From Plasmodium coatneyi (Eukaryota; Apicomplexa; Aconoidasida; Haemosporida; Plasmodiidae): 64,000 nt of DNA. Position numbers and translations under genes: made by a program. The first letter of the stretch is position 1, and every line of letters starts with the position of its first letter. Positions 12,101 to 22,330 of the stretch are shown here, in pieces. A model generated the notes under the pieces. The model was not told the origin of the DNA. It did no database searches and saw nothing but the letters and a program-made list of their open reading frames with translations. The stretch covers positions 1,305,501 to 1,369,500 of the forward strand of contig NC_033560.1 in NCBI RefSeq assembly GCF_001680005.1. Reading direction: 5' to 3'.

Positions 12101-12605
12101 TGCTTTTTATCCGTAGCTTCTTCATTTTTTCCATTGGGTTGTTGATGGCGTTGTGGAGGGAGTGTTCATTCGTGTGTCTCTCATTTAGTACTGAGCTTTC
12201 TTTTCTGATTGTTGGCTCAGTTTGGTTGTTCCCTTGGATGTTCACTGTATTTATTGCGTGATTATATCTGGTCCTACTGTCCCTCCGTTGTGTCTCCCTC
12301 CCATTTTCCTGGTTGTACTGTTCACTTGATTCGTTTCCCTCGTCTAGGGTTCCTCCAATGGTGCCCTCCGCATGTGCTTCTACATATTTCATAACATGTG
12401 CAATGTTGTCAGTCCGGTGTGGCACTTTCCCCCCTGCAATTACGTTCAAATAATTTTTTGCCAATTCATCATTCCGCTGTTCTGTAAAATTACTTTTATC
12501 GAAATATTTTTTTTTTTTTTCCTCCTGGGCGGATAAATTTTCCTCCCTCTTTTTTTTCCTCTCCAAGAAGGAGTTCATTTTTTCACTGAAATTTGTCTTC
12601 TTCAT
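6155..12605 (-). CDS. Large coiled-coil protein, six-exon model, about 1,930 aa
   Basis: The model is complement(join(6155..6278, 6372..6528, 6630..6787, 7054..7350, 7405..7511, 7662..12605)). Exon 1 holds 1,648 codons and ends at a GAG|GTAGGC donor. All phases close and the sum is 1,928 aa. The donors of the 7054 and 6630 exons are weak, so those ends are less sure. Exon 2 could instead end in a stop at 7401 and a second gene start at 7325, but 75 bp between same-strand genes would be unusually tight here, and the GTAAGA at 7404 is a strong donor. The protein begins MKKTNFSEKMNSFLERKKKREE. It has repeated heptad-like charged helices (for example around residues 1040-1180: LEEKFKANKKTF, LSQLVKEYEQV), several Asn/Gly/Ser-rich linkers, and no signal peptide or TM. 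Length and helical build recall CCDC180-type axonemal proteins, but that is a guess from architecture. Role unknown; a scaffold or flagellar function is possible. Confidence 0.7.
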
Positions 12606-14918
12606 TTTGTCGTCACCACATCACTTTGCTTCGTTATTGCTCACCTGTATGGTGAGGGGAGCACCGTCGTTGTCTGTGTCAGTCTTCCGACGATCCAAAT
12701 GGAGAACATAATTTGAGGTCCCCCCCCTTAGGCTGAAAATGTCTTCCTCGCACGTGCGTACACACACGATACAAGGGTGCAACAGATGGAGAGAGGTAAC
12801 CTGGTGGACCGCCACAAATGGTTATTATTTTTGAGCGGCATTAAAAAAAAAAAAAAAAAAAAAAAAAAACGCAACATTGGCAAAACTGCAAATTTTTGGG
12901 GCCAATTTTACCGTCGAAAAAAGGCATGTGCGGAGGGCAAACAACGTGAAGCCCTTGACCATGTAGACCAGTTTTGCCCAAACGAAAAAAATTGCAATTC
13001 AACTTTTGGCGCGACTTCTAAATAGGTAAAAGTTTCCCGATCAGCAAATTGAACAGACGAAGTATAGAGAAGCGTAAGAAAGCGTTCCCTTGTGCATATG
13101 ACGGAAGGAGATTCAACTCCTCTGTCTTGCGCACATTTGGAGAGAGACGGAGGGAGAAAAAGCCCGAACGTCCAGTCCCTTTTGCGTTTTCCTTTTTTTA
13201 TATCAAGTTAGATAGTGTCGTGAGCATATTTGAAGACCCATACAAATGACCTTATGTAGAGGAAGAAGCCCAAAAAAAAAAAAAAAAAAAATTCCCCTGT
13301 CCAAAATGACAAATGTGAGGGAAGATACGGGTTAATAGTTTTGCACACAGGATTGTGGGATGGGCCTTGTGGCATGTTATAACTTCATCTAGGTGAATTC
13401 GTTTTTTTTTTTTTTTTTGTATTGCCACACGTTTATCATCCCTCAACGTGAGAAGTTGATGAAAGTGGCATAATCCCGAGTGAGGAAAAAAAGGAGAGTG
13501 CATCACCCTATCGGAGCGGATATAAAAACACTTGCCATGTGTCTGTCTGTTTGTGCTTCTTTGACGGGGATTAAACGACCATGATTGCAAGCACTTATCT
13601 ATGCACAGGAACTGGTGTGAGCGAATTTGTCTGTGCTCGAATGTAGGTCCTTTGGTGTTCCTCACCTGGCGGAAGGTCAGCGAAATGGTAAAGAAGCAGT
13701 AACCCCTTTAAATTCATTTCTCTCCCTCTTTTTCCGTCCCCCTTTGGACACCACAAACGGGAAGAACAAATCGAGACACACCACGACGCGAAACCATCCG
13801 AGGACATCCCCTCGAATAGCCTCCTTCCGCAGGAGCAGCTGTTCCCCAATTTAATTTTAAAAAATTATTTTACCGGCGCTGCAATTTGTGTGTACTTGTA
13901 ACCATTCTCATGGGTTATGGTTTGACTTTAAAAAGAGGAGATGGTGGAGAAGATCTCTTTTGAATTAGGAACCTTATAAGAAGGAGTTGGCCATTTCGAT
14001 TGATCACTTAATCAGTTTTTTCTTTTTTTTTTTTTTGCCTCACCACTTTATTCTATGTTATTTATTTATTATTTTTTTTTTTCACGAATACACAAGGCAA
14101 GGGACCAAGTGACCTTGTTTTAACGCAAGCCGTTGTGCGGCGGCTGGCGCGCGGGGTGGGTCCCTTTTCCAGTGGGGCTGATTTGTTCAGACAGACAATT
14201 GCATGAGCGTCCGTTCAGCGAATTGCTGCTTCGCGGAGGTTGGGGACTCAGCATTTTCACCTTTTCGCATTAAAAAATTTTTTTTTTTCATCTTCTCTCC
14301 TTTGCCGGCTGACCGCTTAACCCACGCATGCTTCTGCGCGCACTGGCCCCCCCACGGCTTTTTATTTCCCCTTCTCCACTTTTCCCCTTTTCAGTGATCA
14401 CAAACCAGGCCCATTTTGAGTGGTGTCCATTTTAACAAATTTGAAGTAGCCTTTTTAATTTTTTTTTTTTTTTTTTTCCCCTTTTTTTTTTATGGCATCG
14501 CGCTGTTTAATTTTGTAACACAGCCTTTTTGTCCTTAGGGGATGAAACAACAAGACAGGAATTGGACGTACTTTTTTTTTTTTTTTTTTATCCTTTAGCT
14601 TCACTGCATTGTTTTGCGATAAAGCCTAAGGGAAGACACACATTGGAGGGTTTTTAAAATAAACTGTTCCCATTTGGGGTAACAAATTGCATGATATTAT
14701 TTTACTTGGTGTGATTTTCCCCCTGCCGTCTTCGTTTTGCCTGGGAGGTCTGCACTTCCGCGTCTGCGCAGCCTGAACACGCGTGCGAGGCACAAATAAA
14801 AGGTTACCGCATAGTGTTCGTGTGGGAACGAGGGTATACGTGAGTATACCTACACAGACCTCTTCAAGGCAAACGAACACGTTTCGTTTGCAAAAAACCA
14901 AGTGGAGGTAACGAAACC
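12606..14918. other. Divergent intergenic region, 2.3 kb
   Basis: It lies between the minus-strand coiled-coil gene and the plus-strand 130-aa gene, so it should hold both promoters. It shows long homopolymers (A28-type near 12842, A19 near 13272, T runs near 13403, 14025, 14460 and 14573) and otherwise unstructured sequence. Short ORFs occur on both strands, but none has an ordered-looking product or splice partners I trust. Confidence 0.55.
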
Positions 14919-15311
14919 ATGGCTATTTCAAATGTGGGAGTTATGGAAAGTGATGACTCAAGCCAGGGCGACTACTCGTGTAACTCCGAGACAACGGCAG
15001 GTACTGAGAATAGCGAGAGCGAAGATGATGGGAAGGGGATTCAAATTAAGATCAAGAGAGCGATCGAAAATGGTATACTGGATGATGAGAAAAAAAAAAG
15101 AAAAAGGAAAATCCTCAATTTTGATAGAAGCTTGAAAAAAAGGAAAAATTTGAAAATCGAACAAGAGGGATTTAAAATTAACATTCGGAAGTTTAGATTG
15201 TTTAAAATTGACCACATGAAAAAAAAAGGAGAAGAAATGCTTCCCCCAGCGAGGAATGACCGGGACGGACCCACCGGGGCTGACGCGGACAAAGCGGATG
15301 CTGCGAAGTGA
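14919..15311 (+). CDS. Small basic protein of unknown function, 130 aa
   Basis: A single-exon frame, starting at ATGGCTATTTC in the context AAACCATGG; an alternative ATG at 14902 is in another frame. The product has an acidic/serine-rich head (ESDDSSQGDYSCNSE, residues about 9-40) and then a strongly basic middle with KKKRKRKILNFDRSLKKRKN (residues about 58-78) that resembles a bipartite nuclear localisation signal. An ordered-looking stretch FKINIRKFRLFKIDHMKKKG follows, then a short Asp/Ala-rich tail. No known domain is recognised. The charge pattern suggests a nuclear or nucleolar RNA/DNA-associated protein, but this is inference. The acidic head uses varied codons and is not a homopolymer artefact, which supports a real gene. 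Confidence 0.6.
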   Translation: MAISNVGVMESDDSSQGDYSCNSETTAGTENSESEDDGKGIQIKIKRAIENGILDDEKKKRKRKILNFDRSLKKRKNLKIEQEGFKINIRKFRLFKIDHMKKKGEEMLPPARNDRDGPTGADADKADAAK

Positions 15312-15710
15312 AGTGGACATTGAGAGGAAGACGACACAGGAAGCAAAACATTTTATCTCCCTCTCGGACCATCCCGTTTTTGCATCCAACGTGGGAACTC
15401 CCGACACAACGATAACTAAAAAAAGATATGTATATATATAAATGAAGACCACTATACAGCGTGACGACTCACCAGCTGGAAACCTCCGAAGGGTATGTAC
15501 AAAAATGTAACTCGTTTTTTTTCAGGAGGAATCTCAAACTGAACAAATGTTTTCCAATCGAAAAGGACAGAGCCATCCCCAGAGAAACAGGATGGGAGGA
15601 AAACCCAAGATGATAAACATCCAGAAACTGAAGGACTGCCGTTCGCTTTGTGGGGGAATACAACCAAAGTGGAGTTGGTTGGATAGCTGCAAATTTCTTA
15701 TGAACAAGCG

Positions 15711-15742
<32 letters not shown>

Positions 15743-16482
15743 TAATGAAATAGTAACCCCACAAAGTTGCAAATTCATGAAGCTCCAAATCGAAAGAAGA
15801 GGAGGAAGGTCGCTTACCTGCATGGATAGCAAGACCTACAGTAAAGAAAATTTTTCCCTTTACTCGTTTGCGTACTTGGGGCGGAAATACATTCTCACAA
15901 ATGGGCAGTTCACCAATCAGGGGAGTATGCACACGTTGTCTACTTTTGTGTGTGCAAAAGGGTGTAGCCCTACAGGATTGTAACGAGTATCCAATGACAT
16001 ACCTGGTCAATCGTATTGTGCAACCTTTTCCGTTACTTTCCGTTTTTCCCCTTTTAGCTCCCCACCCCTTGAACGAGGGGGCATTTTTTTCCATTCGATT
16101 ATCAGTAGGTACATCACATCGCGAAAAGGACAATGCAGGTGTTGACCCCATTTTATGGCAGCACACAACTGGCGGTGTACGTACAAGCCAAGATTCGTAC
16201 GCGCGTCCGGATTTTTTAAAATTTGTTTTTATTTTTTGTTTACTTCACTGGTATGCTTTATTTTGTCCAATTTTACTTTAACTCGTTTAATTTTTTTCTT
16301 GGCATCAACAACTCAATTTACGTTATTCCTAATTGGACTGGACAAGACGCTTGGTAATCTCTACATTTTGGCGCTTTGAATTGAGCGGTTCCGTGGGTGT
16401 GTTATTTTTCCGTCCCCCATTTGTGTCAATCTGTGCGGCCCACTGTCTGAAGTGACGAGATAACTCTGAAAAAAAAAAAAAA
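15312..16482. other. Intergenic region between two small plus-strand genes
   Basis: It contains an A29-type run at about 15711-15740. Open frames near 15547-15753 and 15777-15983 do not link into a credible gene: the only GTATGT...TTTCAG pair in reach would give a 33-bp intron. I see no supported gene. Confidence 0.5.
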
Positions 16483-16707
16483 ATGAAGCTAAGCCTTTGT
16501 AGCGTCCTTTTTGCCTTGGTTCTGTGCTCCCTCTGCGGAGCATCCAGTGAAATACATGAAGAAGAGCAAAACGGAGGAGTAAAAAACGACCTGGGGAACG
16601 TAACAATAGAAGTCTTACCCGCTGACGATGATAATAACGATGTGGAGTTAACAAATTATTTGTTGGAAGAACTGATGGGGTCTACCGAGGAGAGTGACCA
16701 ATTGTGA
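16483..16707 (+). CDS. Small secreted acidic protein, 74 aa
   Basis: A short frame right after a 13-base A run. Residues 1-20 form a textbook signal peptide: MKLSLCSVLFALVLCSLCG with a hydrophobic core and a likely cleavage site after the SLCGASS region. The mature part is only about 52 residues, strongly acidic (EEEQN, PADDDNNDVE, STEESDQL) and without cysteine. No PEXEL (RxLxE/Q/D) motif, TM or GPI signal is seen, so secretion into the vacuole or a secretory organelle is the simplest reading. I do not recognise a family. It could also be exon 1 of a longer gene, but the reading frame closes with TGA and no strong donor precedes it. The signal-peptide match makes a chance ORF less likely, though the short length limits confidence. 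Confidence 0.5.
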   Translation: MKLSLCSVLFALVLCSLCGASSEIHEEEQNGGVKNDLGNVTIEVLPADDDNNDVELTNYLLEELMGSTEESDQL

Positions 16708-17862
16708 ATGGTCCACGGGTGGGGATGGCAGCACGACCAGGGGTGCAAATCGCGCTTGCGAAGTGTGACCCATTTGGGGGTACTAAAATGCACAAGTGAC
16801 ATTAAATCTGGAAATATGAGATGAAACGGAAGCGAAGAAGAAGAAGAGAGAAAGTCGCTTGGAATGATTATTTGTGAGTTGTCCTTACAGTAGTGAATCT
16901 TTTTTGGGATGTGCTTGCCACTATCGAACTGTAGCGTTTTGTAGACCCAGCAATGAGTATAGCCCGTGGGAAGCCCTACATTATATATCATTTATTTCAT
17001 TTTATTTTATTTTTTTTCTAAACGTAGGCGTATTTGCCAAACGCATTTAAGCACCTTTTGACAAAACACTTTTCAACTCCGTGTCGGCGTTGCGACGAAT
17101 TGGAACTGCGTTTTATGAGGTGGCAACGGAAAGGGAGCCAAGTCCTCGCTTAAAAATAAACTGACATGCGCATGTGTATATGCACAGTGTGAACACATGC
17201 AACGCTGGGGGTCATGCAGGTAGCTTTGCCCATGCACCGAATGGCGTACGTGTGCCCGTTGCGGATGCTGGGAGATTTGCATTTCCACGGCAACCCCGCG
17301 TATTATCCGCGTGCATGCGTGGGTAATTTTCGCGCCATTCGTCACTGTGTGCATAGAATTGCTCCACCAGGGAAGCGTCCTTAACCTTTTTTCTTTTTTT
17401 TTAAAGGTGGAAAATAACATCATGACGGAATGTTGCTCTGTGTTTATATGTAGTCTTGCCCCCTTATTTTACGCGTTTTACATTTTATAGTTTTTTCACG
17501 AGATCGAAGAATTGTGCTAAAGGAATATACTTTAAGTAGTTAAACTTTCCCATCCTTCGCATTTGTCGATTCTTATAGAGAAAAATTTCCACGCAAGTGT
17601 AGTTTCCCGACGTGGGAACATTTTGGAACCCTACGTTTTTCCTTATATGTGCTTAAATTTTTTGGAGGACCAAAACAATCACAAGGAGGAACAAAATTTG
17701 TATGTATGTTTTTTTTTTTTTTTTTTTATACAACATTTTCACCCTGCCTGTTCAGAAAAAAATTCATCAACGTGACATCACAGGGTTCGCTTAAATTGAG
17801 GGAGGAAAGAAAAAAAAAAAAAAAAAAAAAAAAAAGAACGAAGCAAAAGGAACGTACTTAGA
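16708..17862. other. Intergenic region upstream of the 3-ketoacyl-CoA reductase gene
   Basis: No gene is supported. T and A homopolymers lie near 17710 and 17812, the latter about 30 bp before the start codon at 17863. The region presumably contains the promoter and 5' UTR of the next gene. Confidence 0.55.
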
Positions 17863-19368
17863 ATGATAAACTTCATCCCGTCTCTCCTCGTGAAGCCTCT
17901 CCTGTACATTGGTTTAGTTGTCGTTTTAAAACATGCTTTGTGCATCGTCTACTGGGTGTTAAATTGTGTAAGTTTTTGTGTGTGGTGTCTTTCTGCTTGG
18001 GCGAGTGGGACTTTTTTCTCCGCACTGCATACGTAGTGATATACACACATATCTACATAAACGAATGTACGTGCATGGGCGCATTTCTCCCTCTTTTGTC
18101 CTCAGCTGAAGTGCAAAGTATTTGCGAGAAGACTGAGAAGTTATGGCAACACAGCTATCATCACTGGGTGCACGGATGGAATTGGAAAGAGTTTGGCATA
18201 TTCACTGATAAATGAAAATGTGAATTTGTTCCTCATAAGTCGTAATGAGGATGCGCTAAAGAGCATGAAGGAGGACCTACTTGTCAGAAACAGGAACTAC
18301 AAGGGACAGATAGATTATGCAACGTTTGACTATAATGCAAATAGCTTCACCTCCTATAGGGGTCTTCAAGAGAAGATCGAAAAATTGGATGTCGGAATTT
18401 TGATTAACAATGTGGGGGTTTCCTACCCGCACCCGATGGTAAGTGGAGTGTAGTGCAGTGTAGCGCGGTGGAGACAGACGTGGCGGCTTCACGGGTGTAA
18501 ATATGCGCAAAAAACACACAATATACACAAGATACACGCAAAGTGAAGAGAAACTCTTATTTTTTTTTCCTTTTTTTTTGGCTGACTTCCCCCCCGTTCT
18601 GTAGTACTTCCACGAAATGGACATCCACCTGATAGAGCAGCTGGTGAACGTGAATTTGTTGTCATCCTATTACATGACAAAGTTGGTGTTGCCAGGTAAT
18701 TCAACGCAGTCGTTTCGTCTGCTGTGCCGCGTGCGTGGTTGTGTTTCAGGCGTTTAACCGTTTGTGTATATATTTTATTTTTTTTTTTCCCCCACCAGCA
18801 ATGATACGCAAAAAGAAGGGACTCATTTTATACACGTCCAGCGGTGCAGCCACCCTGCAGTCCTCTCCCCTATACACAGTTTACGCGTCCGTGAAGGAGG
18901 CCATTTGTTCATTCGCCAATTCGTTAAGTGTACGTTCCGGAAAATATTCCAAGGACAAGCGGAATAGCCAAAGGAGTGCACATGAAAAATTAGCACATTT
19001 ATTGCACACTTAGTGGGGCTCATTTCATGGCACTTTTTTTTTTATCTAAATGGCAGGTCGAGTTGAAGGAACAGAACATCCAGGTGCAGTGCCACGTGCC
19101 TCTATTCATTACGACGAAGCTGTCCAAGATAAGGAAGCCCAGTACATTCGTCCCAACGGCGGATGCATACGCAAAGAGCGCAATTAGAAAGATGAAACAG
19201 GGGAATAGCACTTCCAGCAGTGTTATATCCTCCCCCTATTTCTTGCACAGAGTGCAAATATGCCTCTACAACGCCGTTCCGAAACTGTTGTTTGACACCA
19301 TGTCCTTCATGACTCTCAAGGCAGTTAGACAAAAAGCGTTGAAGAAGAAGGTCGGAAAATGTGATTAA
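17863..19368 (+). CDS. Very-long-chain 3-oxoacyl-CoA reductase / 17-beta-hydroxysteroid dehydrogenase-like SDR
   Basis: Five exons: 17863..17967, 18106..18438, 18605..18695, 18799..18929 and 19057..19368. All have GT-AG borders and consistent phases, giving 323 aa. Classical short-chain dehydrogenase motifs are present: the NADP(H)-binding loop TGCTDGIGKS (about residues 52-61), NNVGVSYPHP (about 134-143, the NNAG equivalent), and the catalytic Ser plus YASVK, that is Tyr-x-x-x-Lys, at about 200-204. A hydrophobic N-terminal segment (residues 1-35, LLYIGLVVVLKHALCIVYWVL) would anchor it in the ER membrane. This layout fits the KAR/HSD17B12 type, which reduces 3-ketoacyl-CoA in the fatty-acid elongation cycle. 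In Plasmodium annotations such genes are called steroid dehydrogenase. It lies directly before the emp24 gene, the order I recall from P. falciparum. Confidence 0.88.
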
Positions 19369-19483
19369 TTTGGTTTACATAACGATACATTTTTTTTTTT
19401 TTTTTTCCTCCCCCCTCCATTTTTATCCACGCACTTCGCCATTTACCCACGATTGCACGCGTTTGCTAATTAACTCCATTTGG
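19369..19483. other. Short 3' spacer with poly-T
   Basis: A spacer of about 115 bp after the reductase stop, containing a T17-type run. If the minus-strand gene to its right is real, both genes converge here. Confidence 0.4.
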
Positions 19484-20440
19484 CTAGTTCCCCTGTTTGC
19501 ATTTCGCACCTTTGAAAAAGGTACATAATCCAGCGAATGGGCAGATGTCCTGCTGGGGGTGTGCCCAATGAGAGGCCTTTCCCTTTCGTAGCTTACTCTG
19601 TACGTGGCAATAAATCTGTAAAGTGCGCAGTTGCAGGGTGGAGGGAACAACATTATCTTCTGGTTCGGGGAGATGCCAAAATGGATGCCATGCAAATGGT
19701 GAGATTTTAACTCTCCTTTGCGTAAGTTACACCCATCTGCTACGGGGGGTGGGAAAAAAAAAGGTGGTGACACCTATGCGTAGGAAGGGGCACCTCGATG
19801 GGTGTTGCACGGTGAGTCCTCGCGCGGGAGGGACACACGAGAGGATAATTCTCCCCGTGTCAATTTTATTCTTTTTTTTTTCGCTTCTTCGGGGAGCACC
19901 ACTGGGACGAACATTGCTTTACATCCGAAGTGGTTGCTTCTCTCCATCAAGTTAAATAGCCACGTGAGGTGCGTTGCATCGGGGTGGTGATGCTGCCAAG
20001 CGGTATATGCTATGCCCTCTTTCGCAATACTCCTGGAACCATTTTCCACTCCGCGAGGACCAGCACCGTGTATGTGTACATGTGCGACAAGTTGTCTCTG
20101 CGTCACAATTTTTATTTGAGCGAGCATTTCTCATTTCTGCCCCCATTCAGCGCGGCAAACAGGGAAAGTGTATGCACGCAAAAATGTAAACGCTCAAGTG
20201 TATGTAAAAGTATTTGTGTATTCACCTTTTCGCGCATTTAAGCGTATTATCGCACGGGCCTCTTCGCCTTCTCTTCCCCTTCACTTCCCCCTTTTTTGCC
20301 GAGTGCAACACGAACCCATAGCAGAGGATTTTTTGGTAGCTTACTCCTGCAGCTGTTAGCGAGTATCGTGTTGTGAATTGGCCACTTGTGCGTGCAAGGA
20401 TACCACCCCGCTGTGTAGCAACGTTATATATGCATAACAT
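19484..20440 (-). CDS. Possible multi-exon gene, product unknown (low confidence)
   Basis: Splice signals on the minus strand hint at a gene. The best exon is 19597..19736, with a strong pyrimidine-rich acceptor ending CCGTAGCAG and a TACAGA|GTAAGC donor, encoding DGCNLRKGELKSHHLHGIHF and on through CNCALYRFIATYR. Upstream, an open frame runs from 20127 to a CGAG|GTGCCC donor near 19795 that would join in phase through a 57-bp intron. A terminal exon 19484..19552 would end CPFAGLCTFFKGAKCKQGN, but needs a 44-bp intron; without that splice the frame reads on to 19423. A possible first exon starts at 20440. I do not recognise the product, and an antisense frame over 19969-20241 also looks protein-like, so strand and structure are both unsettled. 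Confidence 0.3.
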
Positions 20441-20863
20441 CTTTCCACCATAGGGCGTCAGATGGGCTCATTCTATCGCATCGCATGTTCGCACGAGCTG
20501 CCCCCTTTCCGCACACCCGCTTCGTCCCTGTTGAGCGAAGCAAATGTTTTGTAAAATTTTACAACCGATTAAGAACTTTCATTTGGGGACTTCCTCCAAT
20601 TTGTTGGCGTGGGTCAACTGTGCGGGCGGCTAGCAAATAGCCGATTAGTTTATTTAGTGCTGTTTATACTTATTTGTACTAGCGGTATAGTTTCGCCGTC
20701 GTATTCTTCCTACCTGGGTACACCGGGCGCAGAGGTTGCCTCGGCGCAAGGTAGGAGCTTCCCTGTCTGAGTTGACGCGCCCACCCCCACCCCGATAAGA
20801 ATGCACAAGGACGGGCGAAGTTCCTACGTATGTATCACCCACATTTAAAAAAGGTAAAATAAA
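20441..20863. other. Promoter/5' region of the emp24-like gene
   Basis: About 420 bp without a supported gene. It ends in an A-rich start context (AAAAAAGGTAAAATAAAATG). No distinct motif was recognised. Confidence 0.5.
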
Positions 20864-21991
20864 ATGCGTACCTCCCCTCCCCTCGTGTTGCTTTTGCTAG
20901 TGGTGGTACTTGCGCTAGTGGGCATAGATGAGGTGGCGTCAAATAGTAAAGCGGGGAATAATAACAGGAATGCAAAGAACGCCAAAGGGGGAGGAGGTAA
21001 GCAGGGTAAAAATGATCCTACGAGTGGAAAGGGCAGCCAGAAAGGGAAGAATAAAGATCCGGGGGGAGGTGGTACTCCCAAGGGACAAAGCAAAGGACCC
21101 GAACAGGGAAAACAAAAAAACAAAAAAGGAGAAGACGGTCATTTTGATGAATTTATAAAGGATACGAAAAACAACCAAGACGGAGACAATTTCATGGATG
21201 AACTGAACAAATTTGAAAAAAATTTTCATGATGAGGATTTAGAGAATACCGAAAATCTTTTCGATAACTATGGCAAGGGAGGATCACAGGATGGAAAATA
21301 CAACAATACGAACGAGGTGAATAACGAAAATTACAACAGAATGAAACCGGACGCAAATGATTACCAATATTTTGATAGTGACGATGTTGTTGAGGGGGAT
21401 GACGACTTGACAAATATATGGAACAAAAATATGCAAAATTTTGAACCATCTACTTTGTTAACATTTGAAATTCAAGGAAATTCAGAAGAATTTCTTTTTG
21501 AAGAAGTAACCAATTTGAACACTTATTTTAGAGGAGTATTTTACTCCAATAATGAATCAGATGAGAATAAAATTTTGTTTTTTATTGCCGATCCGGATGG
21601 AGAAATAATTTACAAGAAGGAAGCAAGTGAAGGAATTTTTTACTTTTACACACAGAAAATTGGAGTCTATACAATCACTTTGAAAAATAGCAAATGGATG
21701 GGAAAAAAACTGACAACGGTTGCCCTCGGGTTGGGAGAAAATCCTTCCTTAAAATCGGAACACATAAAAGACTTCACCAATTATATCGACAAAATTGTTG
21801 CTGAAACGAAAAGGTTAAAGAACGAATTGAAGTATTTATCTTCCACACATATGGCCCATATTGAGAAAATGAAAAAAATCACCAACAAGGCCTTTCTCTA
21901 CTGCTTCATCAAATTGTTTGTCCTCATCTTTTTGTCCCTTTTCACCATTTACTATATCAAGAACTTGGTCTCCAACAAGCGCGTCCTCTGA
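20864..21991 (+). CDS. emp24/gp25L/p24 (TMED) family GOLD-domain protein
   Basis: A 375-aa type I membrane protein. Residues 1-24 are a signal peptide (LVLLLLVVVLALVGIDEVAS). About residues 28-190 are a Gly/Lys-rich then Asn/Asp-rich low-complexity spacer absent from typical TMED proteins (200-240 aa). The GOLD beta-sandwich spans about 195-290 (LTFEIQG...LFEEV...FFIADPDGEIIYKKEASEG...FYFYTQKIGVYTITLKN). A coiled-coil membrane-proximal helix follows (YIDKIVAETKRLKNELKYLSS), then a TM helix at about 345-365 and a short tail ending KNLVSNKRVL. p24 proteins cycle between ER and Golgi in COPI/COPII vesicles and help to sort cargo, including GPI-anchored proteins. The two cysteines of the usual GOLD disulfide are both missing, and the tail lacks an obvious KKXX signal. 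It sits next to the steroid-dehydrogenase gene, as I recall in P. falciparum. Confidence 0.85.
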   Translation: MRTSPPLVLLLLVVVLALVGIDEVASNSKAGNNNRNAKNAKGGGGKQGKNDPTSGKGSQKGKNKDPGGGGTPKGQSKGPEQGKQKNKKGEDGHFDEFIKDTKNNQDGDNFMDELNKFEKNFHDEDLENTENLFDNYGKGGSQDGKYNNTNEVNNENYNRMKPDANDYQYFDSDDVVEGDDDLTNIWNKNMQNFEPSTLLTFEIQGNSEEFLFEEVTNLNTYFRGVFYSNNESDENKILFFIADPDGEIIYKKEASEGIFYFYTQKIGVYTITLKNSKWMGKKLTTVALGLGENPSLKSEHIKDFTNYIDKIVAETKRLKNELKYLSSTHMAHIEKMKKITNKAFLYCFIKLFVLIFLSLFTIYYIKNLVSNKRVL

Positions 21992-22032
21992 GATGGCCCC
22001 ACTCAGGTGTGTAGAAGTGCCCCTGGGAGGGA

Positions 22033-22330
22033 CATCTTGCAGTGTGCAAAAGTTATGAACGGTCAGGTGATTTTGGTGAGAAAATATGTAAAAGTTATGA
22101 ACGGTCAGGCAGTTTTGGTGAAATAGTGTGCAAATTTTATGAACGTTCAGGTGGTTTTGGTTAATAAATGTGCAGAATTTATGAACGGTCAGGTAGTTTG
22201 GGTTAAATAGTATGCAAATTTTATGAACGTTCAGGTGATTTTGCTAAAGAAGTGTAGAAAAATTATGAACGGTCAGGCGATTTGAGCTAAATAGTTAACA
22301 GAAATTATGAACAGACTGGTCATTTCCGCC
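22033..22330. repeat. 42-bp tandem minisatellite, about 7 copies, 3' of the emp24-like gene
   Basis: The core TTATGAACGGTCAGG recurs with its TATGAAC at 22054, 22096, 22138, 22180, 22222, 22264 and 22306, every step being exactly 42 bp. The spacer varies by substitution (TGATTTTGGTGA-like, and AATAGTGTGCAAA-like), while the core alternates between GAACGGTCAGG and GAACGTTCAGG. It begins about 40 bp after the stop codon, so it probably lies in the 3' UTR. Stop codons occur in the frames, so it is not an obvious coding repeat. Confidence 0.92.

Noticed and set aside
15434..15753. Two-exon small gene with GTATGT donor and TTTTTTTTCAG acceptor
   Set aside because: The intron would be only 33 bp and the second exon runs into a 29-base poly-A; the product has no recognisable order.
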